The position numbers were made by a program, and so were the translations under genes. This document shows, piece by piece, positions 7,531 through 16,974 of a stretch of DNA of 64,000 bases. Under the pieces are notes generated by a model. It saw nothing but the letters and a program-made list of their open reading frames with translations. It was not told the DNA's origin and ran no database searches. Origin of the DNA: Heyndrickxia sporothermodurans (GTDB lineage Bacteria > Bacillota > Bacilli > Bacillales > Bacillaceae_C); contig CP066701.1 in assembly GCA_016756695.1 (NCBI GenBank), positions 944,001-1,008,000 on the forward strand, written 5' to 3'. Every line of letters starts with the position of its first letter. Position 1 is the stretch's first letter.

Positions 7531-8421
7531 ATGTTTAAAAGAATAAATAAATTGGCAATTGAACTTCCTATACCCGCACACGGCGATATGAATGCTGCAG
7601 CAGCAGTACAAGAACTCTTGGGTGGCAAGTTTGGGGAGATGTCTACCTTAAATAACTATATGTTTCAGTCTTTTAACTTCAGAAATAAAAAAAAGCTAAA
7701 ACCATTCTATGAGTTAGTGGCAAGCATTACAGCAGAAGAATTTGGTCATGTAGAACTTGTTTCTAATACGATTAATTTGTTATCGGTAGGTAATACTTTT
7801 CCAGGGAATCCGGATATCACTCCACTTCAAAATGGGAAGGATGCGAGAAACACCCACCATTTTATTTCTACAGCTCAAACGGCTATACCAGGTGATTCAA
7901 TGGGAAGACCTTGGACTGGTGATAATGTTTTTAATAGTGGAAATCTGGTTTTAGATTTAACACATAACTTTTTTCTAGAGATTGGTGCACGTACACATAA
8001 AATGAGAGTTTATGAGATGACTGATAACCCAGTTGCTAGAACCATGATTGGGTATTTACTTGTTCGTGGAGGAACACATATCCTCGCCTATGCGAAAGCA
8101 ATCGAAATTGCTACAGGGGTAGACTTGACGAAAATGCTTCCAGTTCCAAATCTTGATAACTCAAAATTTGATTATGCCAGACCGTTCATAGAAAAAGGCT
8201 TAAGCAATGTGCTATTCACATGGAGCGAAACAGAATACAGGGATATCGGAATGATTTGGAAAGGAACAAATCCGGAAAATGGGCAACCGCTTGAAGTGAA
8301 AATTGGTACTCCTGAAGGCGGACCAATTCCAAACTTAGAGGAGTTACCTGAAGAATTTGCTCCTGGTATTACTAGGGACGATTATGAATTAATCAAAAAA
8401 CGTCTAATGGAAAATTTATAA
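7531..8421 (+). CDS. Manganese catalase family protein (YdbD-like)
   Basis: 296 residues, ribosome site GTGGAGGGGAAATAATG. A ferritin-like four-helix bundle is recognisable from metal-ligand motifs in the usual order: VQELLGGKFGEMST (Glu), TAEEFGHVELVS (Glu...His), FFLEIGARTHKMRVYEM (Glu...His) and GGTHILAYAKAI (His). The C-terminal extension GTPEGGPIPNLEELPEEFAP is typical of YdbD/Mn-catalases. It would dismutate hydrogen peroxide with a di-Mn centre; in Bacillus such proteins are general-stress or spore proteins. An insertion sequence lies 23 bases upstream of its start codon and has probably cut it off from its original promoter and from the DUF2642 gene. Confidence 0.88.
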   Translation: MFKRINKLAIELPIPAHGDMNAAAAVQELLGGKFGEMSTLNNYMFQSFNFRNKKKLKPFYELVASITAEEFGHVELVSNTINLLSVGNTFPGNPDITPLQNGKDARNTHHFISTAQTAIPGDSMGRPWTGDNVFNSGNLVLDLTHNFFLEIGARTHKMRVYEMTDNPVARTMIGYLLVRGGTHILAYAKAIEIATGVDLTKMLPVPNLDNSKFDYARPFIEKGLSNVLFTWSETEYRDIGMIWKGTNPENGQPLEVKIGTPEGGPIPNLEELPEEFAPGITRDDYELIKKRLMENL

Positions 8422-8424
8422 TAG

Positions 8425-8574
8425 ATTTTTTGTAGGAAAGTTTTTCAACGACCTGGAGGATTTGAAGCAACTATAAGAGGATATTTTTACCAAGCAGCTA
8501 GAGAAACAGAAATTAGGTTAGCAAGGAGACTAATTAAAGGAGAACGATTTCATCCATTACTTCCTTTGAGGTAA
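8425..8574 (+). pseudogene. C-terminal remnant of an unidentified protein
   Basis: A startless frame directly after the catalase reads VFQRPGGFEATIRGYFYQAA, RETEIRLARRLIKGERF, HPLLPLR and stops 12 bases before the IS66 end. It has a coherent amphipathic, coding look, but no ATG/GTG/TTG start and an in-frame TAG just upstream. Likely the tail of a third gene of the catalase operon that lost its beginning. Confidence 0.35.
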
Positions 8575-8634
8575 TGCTTTTCTTTTGTAAGCCCGAACTA
8601 TAAAAAATAAGCATACCTTAACCGTACGCATCAT

Positions 8635-8680
8635 AAATCACCGTATATCATGATTTTTTTAATCAGATATACGGTGATTT
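8635..8680. terminator. Hairpin at the IS66 end (copy 2)
   Basis: Same perfect 15-bp stem as at 3992..4037, lying just beyond the tnpC stop codon. Confidence 0.6.
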
Positions 8681-8684
8681 CATT

Positions 8685-10157
8685 TTATCTGCCACATTCT
8701 GCTTGGATCATTTTTGACCAAGGCATATATTGATTTAAAATTTCCGAATGTTGATAGATATCAAGATTCGGAAAATCCGTCAGTAACTTCAAGAGATAAC
8801 GATAGAAATCCACTCCGTTTGCTTTTGCCGTTTCTGCGATACTTAAACAGATGGCGTTGGCTTTTGCACCAGCTTCACTGACGGAAAAGAGCCAGTTTTT
8901 TCGACCCATCACATTTGGACGAATGGCATTTTCGGCTGGATTATTATCAATTTCGATACGGCCATCCTTCAAGAATGCTTTTAGTCCATTCGCTCTGTTC
9001 AGAGTATATTCAGCTGCTTTTGCAAGCGCATTTTTGCCGTAGAATGGTGATTTTTCAACCCAGTCAAGGAATTTCTTAACGATTGGCAACGCAAACTTTT
9101 GACGTTTCTTTCTTCGCTTACTGGGAGACAGATGCTTGAATTTCCTTTCAAGTCGATACAAAGCATCACAATAGCTGACACCGATTTGTCCGTTCTTGCT
9201 GTTCGCTTTCATCCAATAACGGCGAACATGCGCCCAACAATTTGCGAAGGTGACGCCTTCTATTTTGTCATAGGCCGAATAACCATCACAGACAATCGTT
9301 CCGGAATAATCTTCAATGAAGCTTTCGAGAACAGACCGAGCACGTGATAATGAACTTTGAAACAGGACAATCGTTGGACCTTGACTGGGCACACTTCGAT
9401 AGACCCAATTGTAGGCGTTAGACTGACCAGATTTGCCATCGGAACGGTTGATAATTTGTAAATACGTTTCATCGACATGTAGAATGGTTTTAGCCATCAT
9501 CAAAGACTTCATTCGTTCGTAAATAGGCAATAGCCAATCGTGTGAGGCACGAATGACCCAATTGGAAAGGTTCTTATCATTCGTGTTCAGGCCATAACGC
9601 TCCCATTCCTTTACCTGACGGTAAAGAGGTAAGTATTGTGAAAATTTATCATACATCACTTTGGCAAGTACGCTAGGACTTGCGATGCTACGTTGAATGG
9701 GAGGTTGTGGCGCTTTACCACGTTTAATCTGCCCTTTTTGTAATGAATCGCTTTTGCATTTTTTACATTCATAAGCGTGTTCAATATGTTGAACTTTCAT
9801 CATTTTCGCAGGAATAAATTTCGCCTCTTCACGCACGATTGTACTGCCCATTTCTATCATTTGATCATGGCAACCGTCACAGATTGTATTTGCTGGATGA
9901 TGGTGAATAGCTTCTATTTCAATATCTTCACGCAAGGAATCATTTCGTTTTTTTGGTTGAATTTTTCGTACAACAGTATAAGAAATGGTCTGTTGGCTTT
10001 GTTCTTCTGTGTGCTCAGGATCAGTAAAAGACGGGTCATCCTCAAATAAGGACACTTGCCCGTCGGGCGTATTGTATTTGGATTTTTCTGTTTTAGAGCC
10101 ATATAAGAGCTTGGTTAAGTGTTGAAGTTGTTCGAACAAATTATGGGAAATTGACAT
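8685..10157 (-). CDS. tnpC: IS66 transposase TnpC, slightly 5'-truncated
   Basis: 490 residues. Order of parts: leucine-rich start ending LTKLLYGSKTEKS; zinc-finger CDGCHDQM ... YECKKCKS (about 95-140); the DDE domain with HVDETYLQI, VCDGYSAYD and DGRIEIDNNPAENAIRP; C-terminal KNWLFSVSEAGAKAN. Full-length relatives usually have some 20-40 more residues before the LYGSKTEK region, so the 5' end is probably replaced by junction sequence. All three acidic catalytic residues are present, but without TnpA/TnpB and a second end it could at best act in trans. Confidence 0.85.
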   Translation of the reverse strand: MSISHNLFEQLQHLTKLLYGSKTEKSKYNTPDGQVSLFEDDPSFTDPEHTEEQSQQTISYTVVRKIQPKKRNDSLREDIEIEAIHHHPANTICDGCHDQMIEMGSTIVREEAKFIPAKMMKVQHIEHAYECKKCKSDSLQKGQIKRGKAPQPPIQRSIASPSVLAKVMYDKFSQYLPLYRQVKEWERYGLNTNDKNLSNWVIRASHDWLLPIYERMKSLMMAKTILHVDETYLQIINRSDGKSGQSNAYNWVYRSVPSQGPTIVLFQSSLSRARSVLESFIEDYSGTIVCDGYSAYDKIEGVTFANCWAHVRRYWMKANSKNGQIGVSYCDALYRLERKFKHLSPSKRRKKRQKFALPIVKKFLDWVEKSPFYGKNALAKAAEYTLNRANGLKAFLKDGRIEIDNNPAENAIRPNVMGRKNWLFSVSEAGAKANAICLSIAETAKANGVDFYRYLLKLLTDFPNLDIYQHSEILNQYMPWSKMIQAECGR

Positions 10158-10186
10158 TAAATATGGCTACATCGAAGGTGAAGACC

Positions 10187-10345
10187 GATCCATTTTTTCT
10201 TCCTTTTGTCCCAAAAGTTATTTCAGCCATTTCTGGAATGGAATCAAGGGCGACGATAGTCGGGCGAAGCCTTTACCCTTGAAGGAATGGAAGCAATGGC
10301 TATGATCTCAAAAGGACAAAAGGAAACGAAAAAGAATGTAATTTT
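10187..10345. repeat. Long imperfect palindrome next to the IS66 remnant
   Basis: TCCTTTTGTCC (10201-10211) pairs with GGACAAAAGGA (10314-10324), AGCCAT (10225-10230) with ATGGCT (10296-10301), CAAGGG with CCCTTG, and an inner CGAC-GATA-GTCG hairpin. It resembles in size and layout the palindromes at 5736..5887 and 21957..22080. Confidence 0.6.
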
Positions 10346-10677
10346 AAGATAAAGTGAGATTAAGAGAAATACTGTCCAAAATACGGGGGTTAATCCGATA
10401 GAAGGTTATATTCAATATATTTTTACTCTTTTGACATGCTAATTAACAAGCTAATTAGCATTGATTTTTCAAATAACAATAAACATTGTAATATTAATGA
10501 ATTATGTGCTAATAGGTATGTTAAAAATGCATTGGATTCAGTATGAATGGCTTCATATCAATAAAACGGACTGTTGATTTGTATGTTAATCAACAGTCCA
10601 ATTGTATGTTTAATTTTCGTTTTGTACCAGACAACTGAACGGGTTACAGAATTAGTTGACTGTTTTTTTATGTAACC
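10346..10677. other. Intergenic stretch with two hairpins
   Basis: No gene is seen. TGCTAATTA-ACAAGC-TAATTAGCA (10437-10460) and GGACTGTTGATT ... AATCAACAGTCC (10568-10599) are perfect inverted repeats. The second lies downstream of the GIY-YIG gene and may be its terminator; the first looks like a dyad operator. Neither role is proven. Confidence 0.4.
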
Positions 10678-11100
10678 CTATTGAACTTGTCGATTTAATA
10701 TTTTGTTATAAATAGGCTGTAATACGACTATAAACATCGCTTCAATCGCTTGTCTTTCATATTTATTATCAATCGACTTATAATAAACAATCATTTCTTC
10801 TTTTTGATTATTAAAGAAATCATATCGAGGACTCCCTTTAACTTTGTCCTTATATGTTTTCTCATAATGTCTTACCAACCTATCCTTAAGGATACCTTCT
10901 CCAACATATAGGACATCCTTTTTATGATTAGTATAAATATATACTCCACAACCTGCATTTTTTAATGTCTCACGAATCTTTCTCTTTTCCTCAATATGGT
11001 TAGAATCATTTTTATGGTTGATTTTAATAAAGTTCCAGCTTTCATATGGAAGAAAATTATGACCTATTAAAAAGTCTTTAAAATATTTATTCATAATCAT
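10678..11100 (-). CDS. GIY-YIG domain protein
   Basis: 140 residues (138 if the second ATG, 10 bases after GGGG, is used). A GIY-YIG nuclease core is visible: GVYIYTNHKKDVLYVGEG, then LKDRLVRHYEKTY with the Arg of the catalytic helix, and a C-terminal YERQAIEAMFIVVLQPIYNK with the metal-binding Glu. It has no extra DNA-binding domain. Such short proteins occur in phages and islands; substrate unknown. Confidence 0.72.
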   Translation of the reverse strand: MIMNKYFKDFLIGHNFLPYESWNFIKINHKNDSNHIEEKRKIRETLKNAGCGVYIYTNHKKDVLYVGEGILKDRLVRHYEKTYKDKVKGSPRYDFFNNQKEEMIVYYKSIDNKYERQAIEAMFIVVLQPIYNKILNRQVQ

Positions 11101-11225
11101 TAATCCCCAAGATTTTCTTTTGATTATACAATAGTTCGGTATTTAAACCATATCTTAACTTCCGATGATTTCTGCTTCTTTCTTTTGTTCTCTTCTCCAG
11201 CTTTTCCTTTCCCCTATTTCCTAAT

Positions 11226-11279
11226 AAAAAAGAGAAACAGGGATTCATCCTATTTCTCATAAAACTGTTTCTCTTTTTT
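11226..11279. terminator. Bidirectional hairpin
   Basis: AAAAAAGAGAAACAG (11226-11240) pairs with CTGTTTCTCTTTTTT (11265-11279). The stem ends in T/A tracts on both strands. It lies in the 640-bp gap between the GIY-YIG gene and rlmCD, in which I see no credible gene. Confidence 0.5.
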
Positions 11280-11739
11280 CCTGTTCTAACTATGTTCAGT
11301 AAAAAAATAGTCTTGCTAAAAAAACCTTCTTCAATTCGCATTCCTTCGTTCTCAATTATAATAAAGTTTTTCACAAATCACTCATTTTTACAAAGTTTGA
11401 TTCACTTTTTTCTGCCACAACTTTATTTTTTATAATAATAATGTCGTGGTAAAAGGACAGGAATTAGGTTGATAGGGACAAGGATTTTCCCTGCCTTTTT
11501 CATGCTTTTGGGGTTCGTAGAACCCTTTCTCACACTTGCTCCAATCCTTATTATATCAAGGTTTTCCCGTCTTTACCTCTCACCTTTTTCCTGAAATTAA
11601 AAGGATGGAATTCCTGTTCCCACCCTCTTTATTCTTTCTTTTCTTCCTGCCTTTATCCACACGTTTTCCACAGGCATATCAGAACTTTGTTTTGATTTTG
11701 ACAGGGGTTTATTGTGGATGTCAGGAGTTTATTATTGGG

Positions 11740-13113
11740 TTACACTTTCAAAACAAGTTTCACTATCACCTCCACATGCGTCGTCTGCGGAAACATATCC
11801 ACCGGCTGCACTTCAACCGTCCGATACCCGCCATCCTCCAACACTCGCAAATCCCTTGCTAATGTCGCCGGATTACACGAAACATACACAACCTTCTTCG
11901 GTTTCATATCAATAATCGTTTGCAACAAGGTTTCGTCACAGCCTTTTCGCGGTGGATCAACGACTAGTACATCTGCAATTATTCCATCTTCATACCACTT
12001 TGGTATCACCTTCTCAGCTTCGCCAACAGCAAACTCCACATTTGAAATTCCATTGAGTTCAGCGTTTCGCTTGGCGTCTTCGATGGCTTCAGGGACGATT
12101 TCAACCCCGTATACTTTTTTTGCTTTTTCCGTAAGGAAGAGTGAGATTGTACCGATGCCGCAATATGCGTCAATGACGGTCTCCTCGCCGGTTAGGTTGG
12201 CATATTTTAATGCTTGGTCATATAGGACCTTCGTTTGTTCAGGATTTACTTGGTAAAAAGATCTAGCTGAAATGGCGAATTTGATGTTGCCGATATAATC
12301 GTAAATGACTTCTTCTCCCCAGAGTACTTTTGTTTCATCGCCAAAGATGACGTTTGTTCGTTTCGGATTAATATTTTGGACGATGGATTTCACATCAGGC
12401 AGCTTAGCTATGATTTCTTCAATGATAGATTTCTTATTTGGAAGTTCTGCCGTACGGGTAATGAGGACAATCATAATTTCGCCTGTTTTCATACCATAGC
12501 GCGCCATAATATGGCGTAGTGTTCCTTTATGTGTTTGTTCGTTGTACGCGCGGACTCCGTAGCGGTCACAAATTTCTTTTACCGTTTGAACGACTACATC
12601 ATTTTTTTCCTGCTGGATGAGGCAGGCTCCCATGTTAATAATGTCATGGCTGCGGTTTTGATAAAACCCAACGATGAGTCCGCCTTCTCGTTCACCTACT
12701 GGAACTTGCGCTTTATTGCGGTAGCGCCATGGATCCTCCATTCCGAGAACAGGGTGAACAACGACATCTTCGAGCTTTCCGATTCTTTGTAGAACGTCCT
12801 GTACTTGTTTGCGCTTTGCTTTCAACTGACCTGAATAGCTTAAGTGTTGGAGCTGGCATCCGCCACACTCCTTATAAATTGGGCAGTCCGGTTCGACTCT
12901 GTAAGGGCTTGCTTCATACAATTCGATTAAACGTCCGAAGCCGTAGCCTTTATTTACTTTTATCACTTTTACCTTTGCTTTTTCACCCGGCAAAGTATTG
13001 GGGACAAAGATTGGGTAGCCATCGACCTTGGCCACGCCATTTCCGTCATGGGTTAAATCAACAAACGTGACATCTATATAATCATTTTTTTGAACGGGTA
13101 GCTGAATTTTCAT
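11740..13113 (-). CDS. rlmCD: 23S rRNA (uracil-C5)-methyltransferase RlmCD
   Basis: 457 residues. N-terminal TRAM domain (about 8-65: [20 protein letters not shown]), a 4Fe-4S cysteine cluster ([14 protein letters not shown], fourth Cys in NMGACL), and a C-terminal SAM methyltransferase domain with [23 protein letters not shown] and the catalytic [12 protein letters not shown]. The B. subtilis relative (YefA) methylates both U747 and U1939 of 23S rRNA; the single copy here may do the same. Ribosome site AGGAAG lies ahead of ATG 13113. In B. subtilis it lies next to dgkB; here about 10 kb intervenes. Confidence 0.93.
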   Translation of the reverse strand: MKIQLPVQKNDYIDVTFVDLTHDGNGVAKVDGYPIFVPNTLPGEKAKVKVIKVNKGYGFGRLIELYEASPYRVEPDCPIYKECGGCQLQHLSYSGQLKAKRKQVQDVLQRIGKLEDVVVHPVLGMEDPWRYRNKAQVPVGEREGGLIVGFYQNRSHDIINMGACLIQQEKNDVVVQTVKEICDRYGVRAYNEQTHKGTLRHIMARYGMKTGEIMIVLITRTAELPNKKSIIEEIIAKLPDVKSIVQNINPKRTNVIFGDETKVLWGEEVIYDYIGNIKFAISARSFYQVNPEQTKVLYDQALKYANLTGEETVIDAYCGIGTISLFLTEKAKKVYGVEIVPEAIEDAKRNAELNGISNVEFAVGEAEKVIPKWYEDGIIADVLVVDPPRKGCDETLLQTIIDMKPKKVVYVSCNPATLARDLRVLEDGGYRTVEVQPVDMFPQTTHVEVIVKLVLKV

Positions 13114-13216
13114 GTGTTTCTTCCTTTACTTTGTACCGATTTATATAATGAAACGATTGTATCACACTATTGTTTTCTTTGCGAAGTCATAGGACACAGA
13201 ATAAATTTTACAAAAA

Positions 13217-13247
13217 AAACCAGATTTCTAAAAAAGAAAACTGGTTT
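13217..13247 (-). terminator. Terminator of the pspA-ydjGHI operon
   Basis: AAACCAG (13217-13223) pairs with CTGGTTT (13241-13247), followed on the minus strand by a T tract; it is 17 bases past the ydjI stop. Confidence 0.7.
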
Positions 13248-13263
13248 ATCATAAGCGGTTTTG

Positions 13264-14241
13264 TTATATAAGCTTCTGACCACAGTTCGGACAGAAATTT
13301 GCCTCCCCCGTTTTGGTTCCGCAATTCGGGCAGAAGTTTGGTTTCTTTTGCCCATCTGCCTGCGCCTGTGGCTGTGAAGGAGCTTGATTAGGCTGATTTT
13401 GATTCATCTGGTTCATCATTTGATTTGCAACATTCATTCCCATCATCATTCCAGCCATATCTGATGCTGTCCCGCTCCCGGACATTTTACCAGATGCCAT
13501 CCCATCAATCATCGAAATTTGCTGATAACGATCGACATTTCCAACCATTCCAAATGACGCATTTTTTGTAATCATATCTTGAATTTCTTTTGGATAATTG
13601 AAACTCATGACGTTGAAACCGGTTATTGATAAGCCAATATCAATGAGCTGCATATCTAAGTCCTCTTGAATCCCTTTTGAAATTTCAAAGGAGTTGGCCT
13701 GAAGGTTGAACATATCCTTACCTTCCCTTGCGATCCATTTCATGAATAACTGATCAAGGATGGACGTGATTCGTGTCCTCACATCTTCTACTAAGTATTG
13801 TTCCTTTACACCGGCGATTTTATCAATTAAGGCAATATAATCATTTACCTTAAAATTAAATGTGCCATTCGCACGGATCGGAATTCCGCCTGGAAGTCCT
13901 GGTGCGGGGATATTAATCGCATTTTTGGTTCCCCATTTCACATTAAATTCCTTCGTGTTGATAAAAAGGACTTCTACCCGCATGCCACTATTAAAGCCAA
14001 ACTTGAATCCCTTCAATGTCGATAGAAAGGGAATGATTTGCGATTCGATATCATATTCGCCATCGTCCTGAAATACACCTTCAATCCTTCCATTGTTTAG
14101 GAAAATTGCATCTTGACCGGGACGAATGATTAATCGGCTTCCCTTCTTAATTTCACGATTTCTCCATTTATAGAAAATCATATCATCTCTGAATTCTTCC
14201 CATTCTACTACATTAGCGAATTGGTTTCTAAAAATAGACAC
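13264..14241 (-). CDS. ydjI: SPFH-domain protein YdjI with two zinc ribbons
   Basis: 325 residues starting at GTG 14241 behind AAAGGAG. The SPFH/virion-core-like domain spans about 30-225 (KKGSRLIIRPGQDAIFLNNG, SGMRVEVLFINTKEF). A Met/Asn/Gln-rich linker (MAGMMMGMNVANQMM) follows, then two short zinc ribbons CPNCGTKTG and CPNCGQKL. It closely matches YdjI of B. subtilis, a PspA-interacting membrane-recruitment factor. It is the last gene of the four-gene operon and is followed by a terminator. Confidence 0.9.
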   Translation of the reverse strand: MSIFRNQFANVVEWEEFRDDMIFYKWRNREIKKGSRLIIRPGQDAIFLNNGRIEGVFQDDGEYDIESQIIPFLSTLKGFKFGFNSGMRVEVLFINTKEFNVKWGTKNAINIPAPGLPGGIPIRANGTFNFKVNDYIALIDKIAGVKEQYLVEDVRTRITSILDQLFMKWIAREGKDMFNLQANSFEISKGIQEDLDMQLIDIGLSITGFNVMSFNYPKEIQDMITKNASFGMVGNVDRYQQISMIDGMASGKMSGSGTASDMAGMMMGMNVANQMMNQMNQNQPNQAPSQPQAQADGQKKPNFCPNCGTKTGEANFCPNCGQKLI

Positions 14242-14275
14242 CTAGCATCTGCTCCTTTCTACTTCTATCACATAG

Positions 14276-15064
14276 TTAAAACTTGCGACTCCCACCACTA
14301 TGCGAGTGACCACCTCTTGAAATTCCGCCTCCACCACTGCTATTATTATTCGACGGTTTCTTTTGTTTGGTAACCGTTTGTCTAACAAATCGATCATACT
14401 TATTAATGATTCTTGATTGATTACTATTCAAATACGTATGTGAATTTACGGTAACTCTTCCTCCTGATCTATAGGCCATTAAACCAACGATAAGCCCAGC
14501 AACACCTATAGCGATGAGTAACTGAAACCACCACTTAAACACTAAATTGTCTGGACTAATCCCCGGCCTGTATCCCATGTACTCATGTGAAAGAGTTATA
14601 AATTTTGAGAATGCATGAAAATAATCACCATTTGATAGATCTGGAGTTATTTTATCAAGAACTAAATCAATGCGCTTATTGTCTAAATAATCTTCTGCCT
14701 TTTTATATCCCGCTATATGCACATCTCTATTTTTCATATCAATGAATAATATTGCTGTATTTCCATGAGGCTTATCATACCCCGGGGCTTTTTCATCGTA
14801 AAAGTCTTCTACGTATTGAACGAAGTTTTTTCCTTTTGTTCCATTGACAGTGATGATGAGAAAAGCAGTGTTTCTTTCCTTGCTCAATTTACTAGATAAT
14901 GCCTCTAACTCAGCCTTTTCTTCATTCGTTAACAGCTTTGCATCATCATACACAAATTGTTTTTGATTAAGCGATTCCGCCTGCGCTGTTATTCTCGGCA
15001 AAAATAACACAAAAATGATGGACAATAACATAAAGAAATGGCCAATTTTTCTCGCTTTACTCAC
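14276..15064 (-). CDS. ydjH: TPM-domain membrane protein YdjH
   Basis: 262 residues from GTG 15064, which sits 9 bases after GGGAGG and overlaps the ydjG stop (GTGA). Signal peptide (IGHFFMLLSIIFVLFLPRIT), extracytoplasmic TPM domain (about 30-175: FVYDDAKLLTNEEKAELEAL, TAILFIDMKNRDVHIAGYKK), one transmembrane helix (WWFQLLIAIGVAGLIVGLMA), and a cytoplasmic Ser/Gly/His-rich tail. Part of the PspA membrane-stress complex by synteny with ydjFGHI. Confidence 0.85.
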   Translation of the reverse strand: MSKARKIGHFFMLLSIIFVLFLPRITAQAESLNQKQFVYDDAKLLTNEEKAELEALSSKLSKERNTAFLIITVNGTKGKNFVQYVEDFYDEKAPGYDKPHGNTAILFIDMKNRDVHIAGYKKAEDYLDNKRIDLVLDKITPDLSNGDYFHAFSKFITLSHEYMGYRPGISPDNLVFKWWFQLLIAIGVAGLIVGLMAYRSGGRVTVNSHTYLNSNQSRIINKYDRFVRQTVTKQKKPSNNNSSGGGGISRGGHSHSGGSRKF

Positions 15065-16088
15065 CAAAAGCCACCTCCCATAAATAAGGAGAAGCATTTT
15101 AAGGCAAGAAAGGTGCCGCTAGCAATTCCCCCAAACCACATAGCTATTTTTCCCTTGCTGAGAGGCGGTTTTCCAACAACTTTTCCTGTCTGTCCGTTCA
15201 TCGCAAAGGTATGCTCGGATTTATTGTAATCATAGCTGACCATCCATACAGGCAGAAGCACATAATCACTTTTCACATTTCTCGTATCAACTTGCTTATT
15301 TCTATAGCTTACGGAATGATAGCCGGAAAAAGTAGAACTAACATAAGAGTCGATATAGCTGCTAATTTTATGCTTCGCCCGAGGAAGCAACTCTTCATCC
15401 GTATAATTATATTTTTCAGCAATATAACCAGCTAAGTATGGGGTTTTAAAATCCTTTAGCTGCTCATATGGATAAGGCTCCAGCTTATCCATTAACTCAT
15501 CATTCATTTTCTCAGACGCATCAACAGGAACTTTTACATAATCAAGGTTCAAATCACGGAACGCATCATAATATTTCGTTTCCGTGTAAATATAGTCTCC
15601 TCTTGTGTACGTTCGGACCTTCGTACAAACCGCATCAACTTGCACCTTACTATTTAAATCAAATAGCCAAAACGGCACATACATTCCTGTAATACTTTTA
15701 ATTCGATCCGCAGTCATAAATCCTTTAGGGGTAAGCAGTCCTTTTCTGCACCATTTCTTAAAAGCTTCTCTTGCCTCTTCCTTACTAATGGTAAACGGAA
15801 TAACCTTTGCAGGTGCAAGATGACCTGATAAGCGGTCAGCTATGACTACACCTGCACCGCAAAAACTGCAGCTTGTCGCTACAGTTTCCGCTTCGGTAAT
15901 TAGCACCGCTCCACAATTTTCACAATGGTATTCCTTTGCCTCGTCTTCTGAAAATCTTGATTCAATTAACTCTTCAGGGTAATTTTCAATTGTTTCCTGG
16001 TTCCGCAGCTTTCACAGGACAATTTTCCGGATTCACTGTCAAACCCCATGTCACTGCCGCAGTTCGGGCATTTATAATGAAGTATCAC
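15061..16088 (-). pseudogene. ydjG: Zinc-ribbon membrane protein YdjG, frameshifted near the start
   Basis: GTG 16088, preceded by AGGTGAG, opens a frame reading YKCPNCGSDMGFDSESGK, CESCG, then TRKQLKITLKS and a stop. In the next frame the expected continuation appears exactly there: NQETIENYPEELIESRFSED, HCENCGAVLITEAETVATSC and on to a C-terminal transmembrane helix (IAMWFGGIASGTFLALKCF). One base appears to be missing in GGAACC near 15999-16004. The downstream frame could start internally at codon MLITEAE (15906), losing the first zinc ribbon. It is either a real inactivation or a sequencing error; YdjG and YdjH form the membrane scaffold for PspA in B. subtilis, so loss would matter. Confidence 0.8.
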
Positions 16089-16126
16089 GTTTTACTCACC
16101 TCGTATTTATCAAGCATGGGTAGGAA

Positions 16127-16804
16127 TCAGCCCTTATTCTTCATTCTTTCCTTCAATGCAGCAAGTTCATCTTCCACATCTGGGGCATCATCATATTTAG
16201 CAGTTAAATCCGCAATATCATCTTTCGGACCAGCATTCAATTCAGCCATCGCATTCGCTTCATCTAAAGCGCGATTTACCTTCTCTTCCATTCGCCCAAA
16301 GGCGGAAATGGAATGACTTGAATCTGCTGCAGATGACCCTAGCTTATTCAACCGTTCCTGTGTTTTAGCCACTGACCATTTTGCTTTCAACATATTTCTT
16401 CTTGATTCTAGTTCACCGATATCTGCAACAAGCTTATCATGCATCTGCTTCATCTGTAGAGAATTAGAAGATGCCAATTGATACGAAGCTTGTAATTCTG
16501 ATAATTTCGTTCCTAATGAGCCCTTCTTTTCCAGAAACTTTCTCGCATCGTCCTCATTACCTGCTTCCAATGCCTTTACAGCATAGCGTTCCATTTTCTC
16601 CATTTCTTCCTGACACTCATTCAAAGCCCTTTTTGACCGCTGTTCTTCCGCCATTACAGAGGCAGTTTCCGATTTTACCTTACCTAAATCCCTGTTAAGA
16701 TTTCGTAAATATTGATCGATCATTTTCTCAGGATTTTCCGCCTTATCTAATAACGCGTTAATATTGCTGGACATAATATCTTTAAATCTTGTAATAATAC
16801 TCAT
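16127..16804 (-). CDS. pspA: PspA/IM30 family membrane-stress protein (YdjF)
   Basis: 225 residues, almost entirely coiled coil (MSIITRFKDIMSSNINALLD, AENPEKMIDQYLRNL), with the PspA N-terminal amphipathic helix. Strong AAGGAGGAATG ribosome site. It is the ESCRT-III-like protein that covers damaged membrane; the first gene of the operon with ydjG, ydjH and ydjI. In B. subtilis the operon is induced by envelope stress through SigW; no promoter was assigned here. Confidence 0.92.
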   Translation of the reverse strand: MSIITRFKDIMSSNINALLDKAENPEKMIDQYLRNLNRDLGKVKSETASVMAEEQRSKRALNECQEEMEKMERYAVKALEAGNEDDARKFLEKKGSLGTKLSELQASYQLASSNSLQMKQMHDKLVADIGELESRRNMLKAKWSVAKTQERLNKLGSSAADSSHSISAFGRMEEKVNRALDEANAMAELNAGPKDDIADLTAKYDDAPDVEDELAALKERMKNKG

Positions 16805-16974
16805 ACTTTCTCATTCCTCCTTATTTTCCTTCATGAATTTTCTTTAACTTATATTTTTTTATACTTCATACCTACTACAACTATATACTAAAAATCTTAA
16901 AAAAAGGTTTCATTTTCTTATATCTATATCCCTCCCCAGTAAGTGTAGTAATAGATATGATCGATCTGAAACCT

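Larger units (their letters stand above)
8587..10157 (-). mobile_element. IS66-family element, one end missing
   Basis: The left tip GTAAGC at 8587 and the next 316 bases equal copy 1 at 3944..4259. The element then continues through almost all of tnpC. The other end (tnpA, tnpB and the second inverted repeat) is absent: sequence beyond 10157 encodes none of them and no inverted-repeat counterpart is seen. It is therefore a truncated, non-autonomous copy. Confidence 0.8.

Noticed and set aside
11087..11374. A 95-codon minus-strand frame
   Set aside because: It runs through the bidirectional hairpin at 11226-11279, has no ribosome site and shows low-complexity Arg/Lys/Asn composition.
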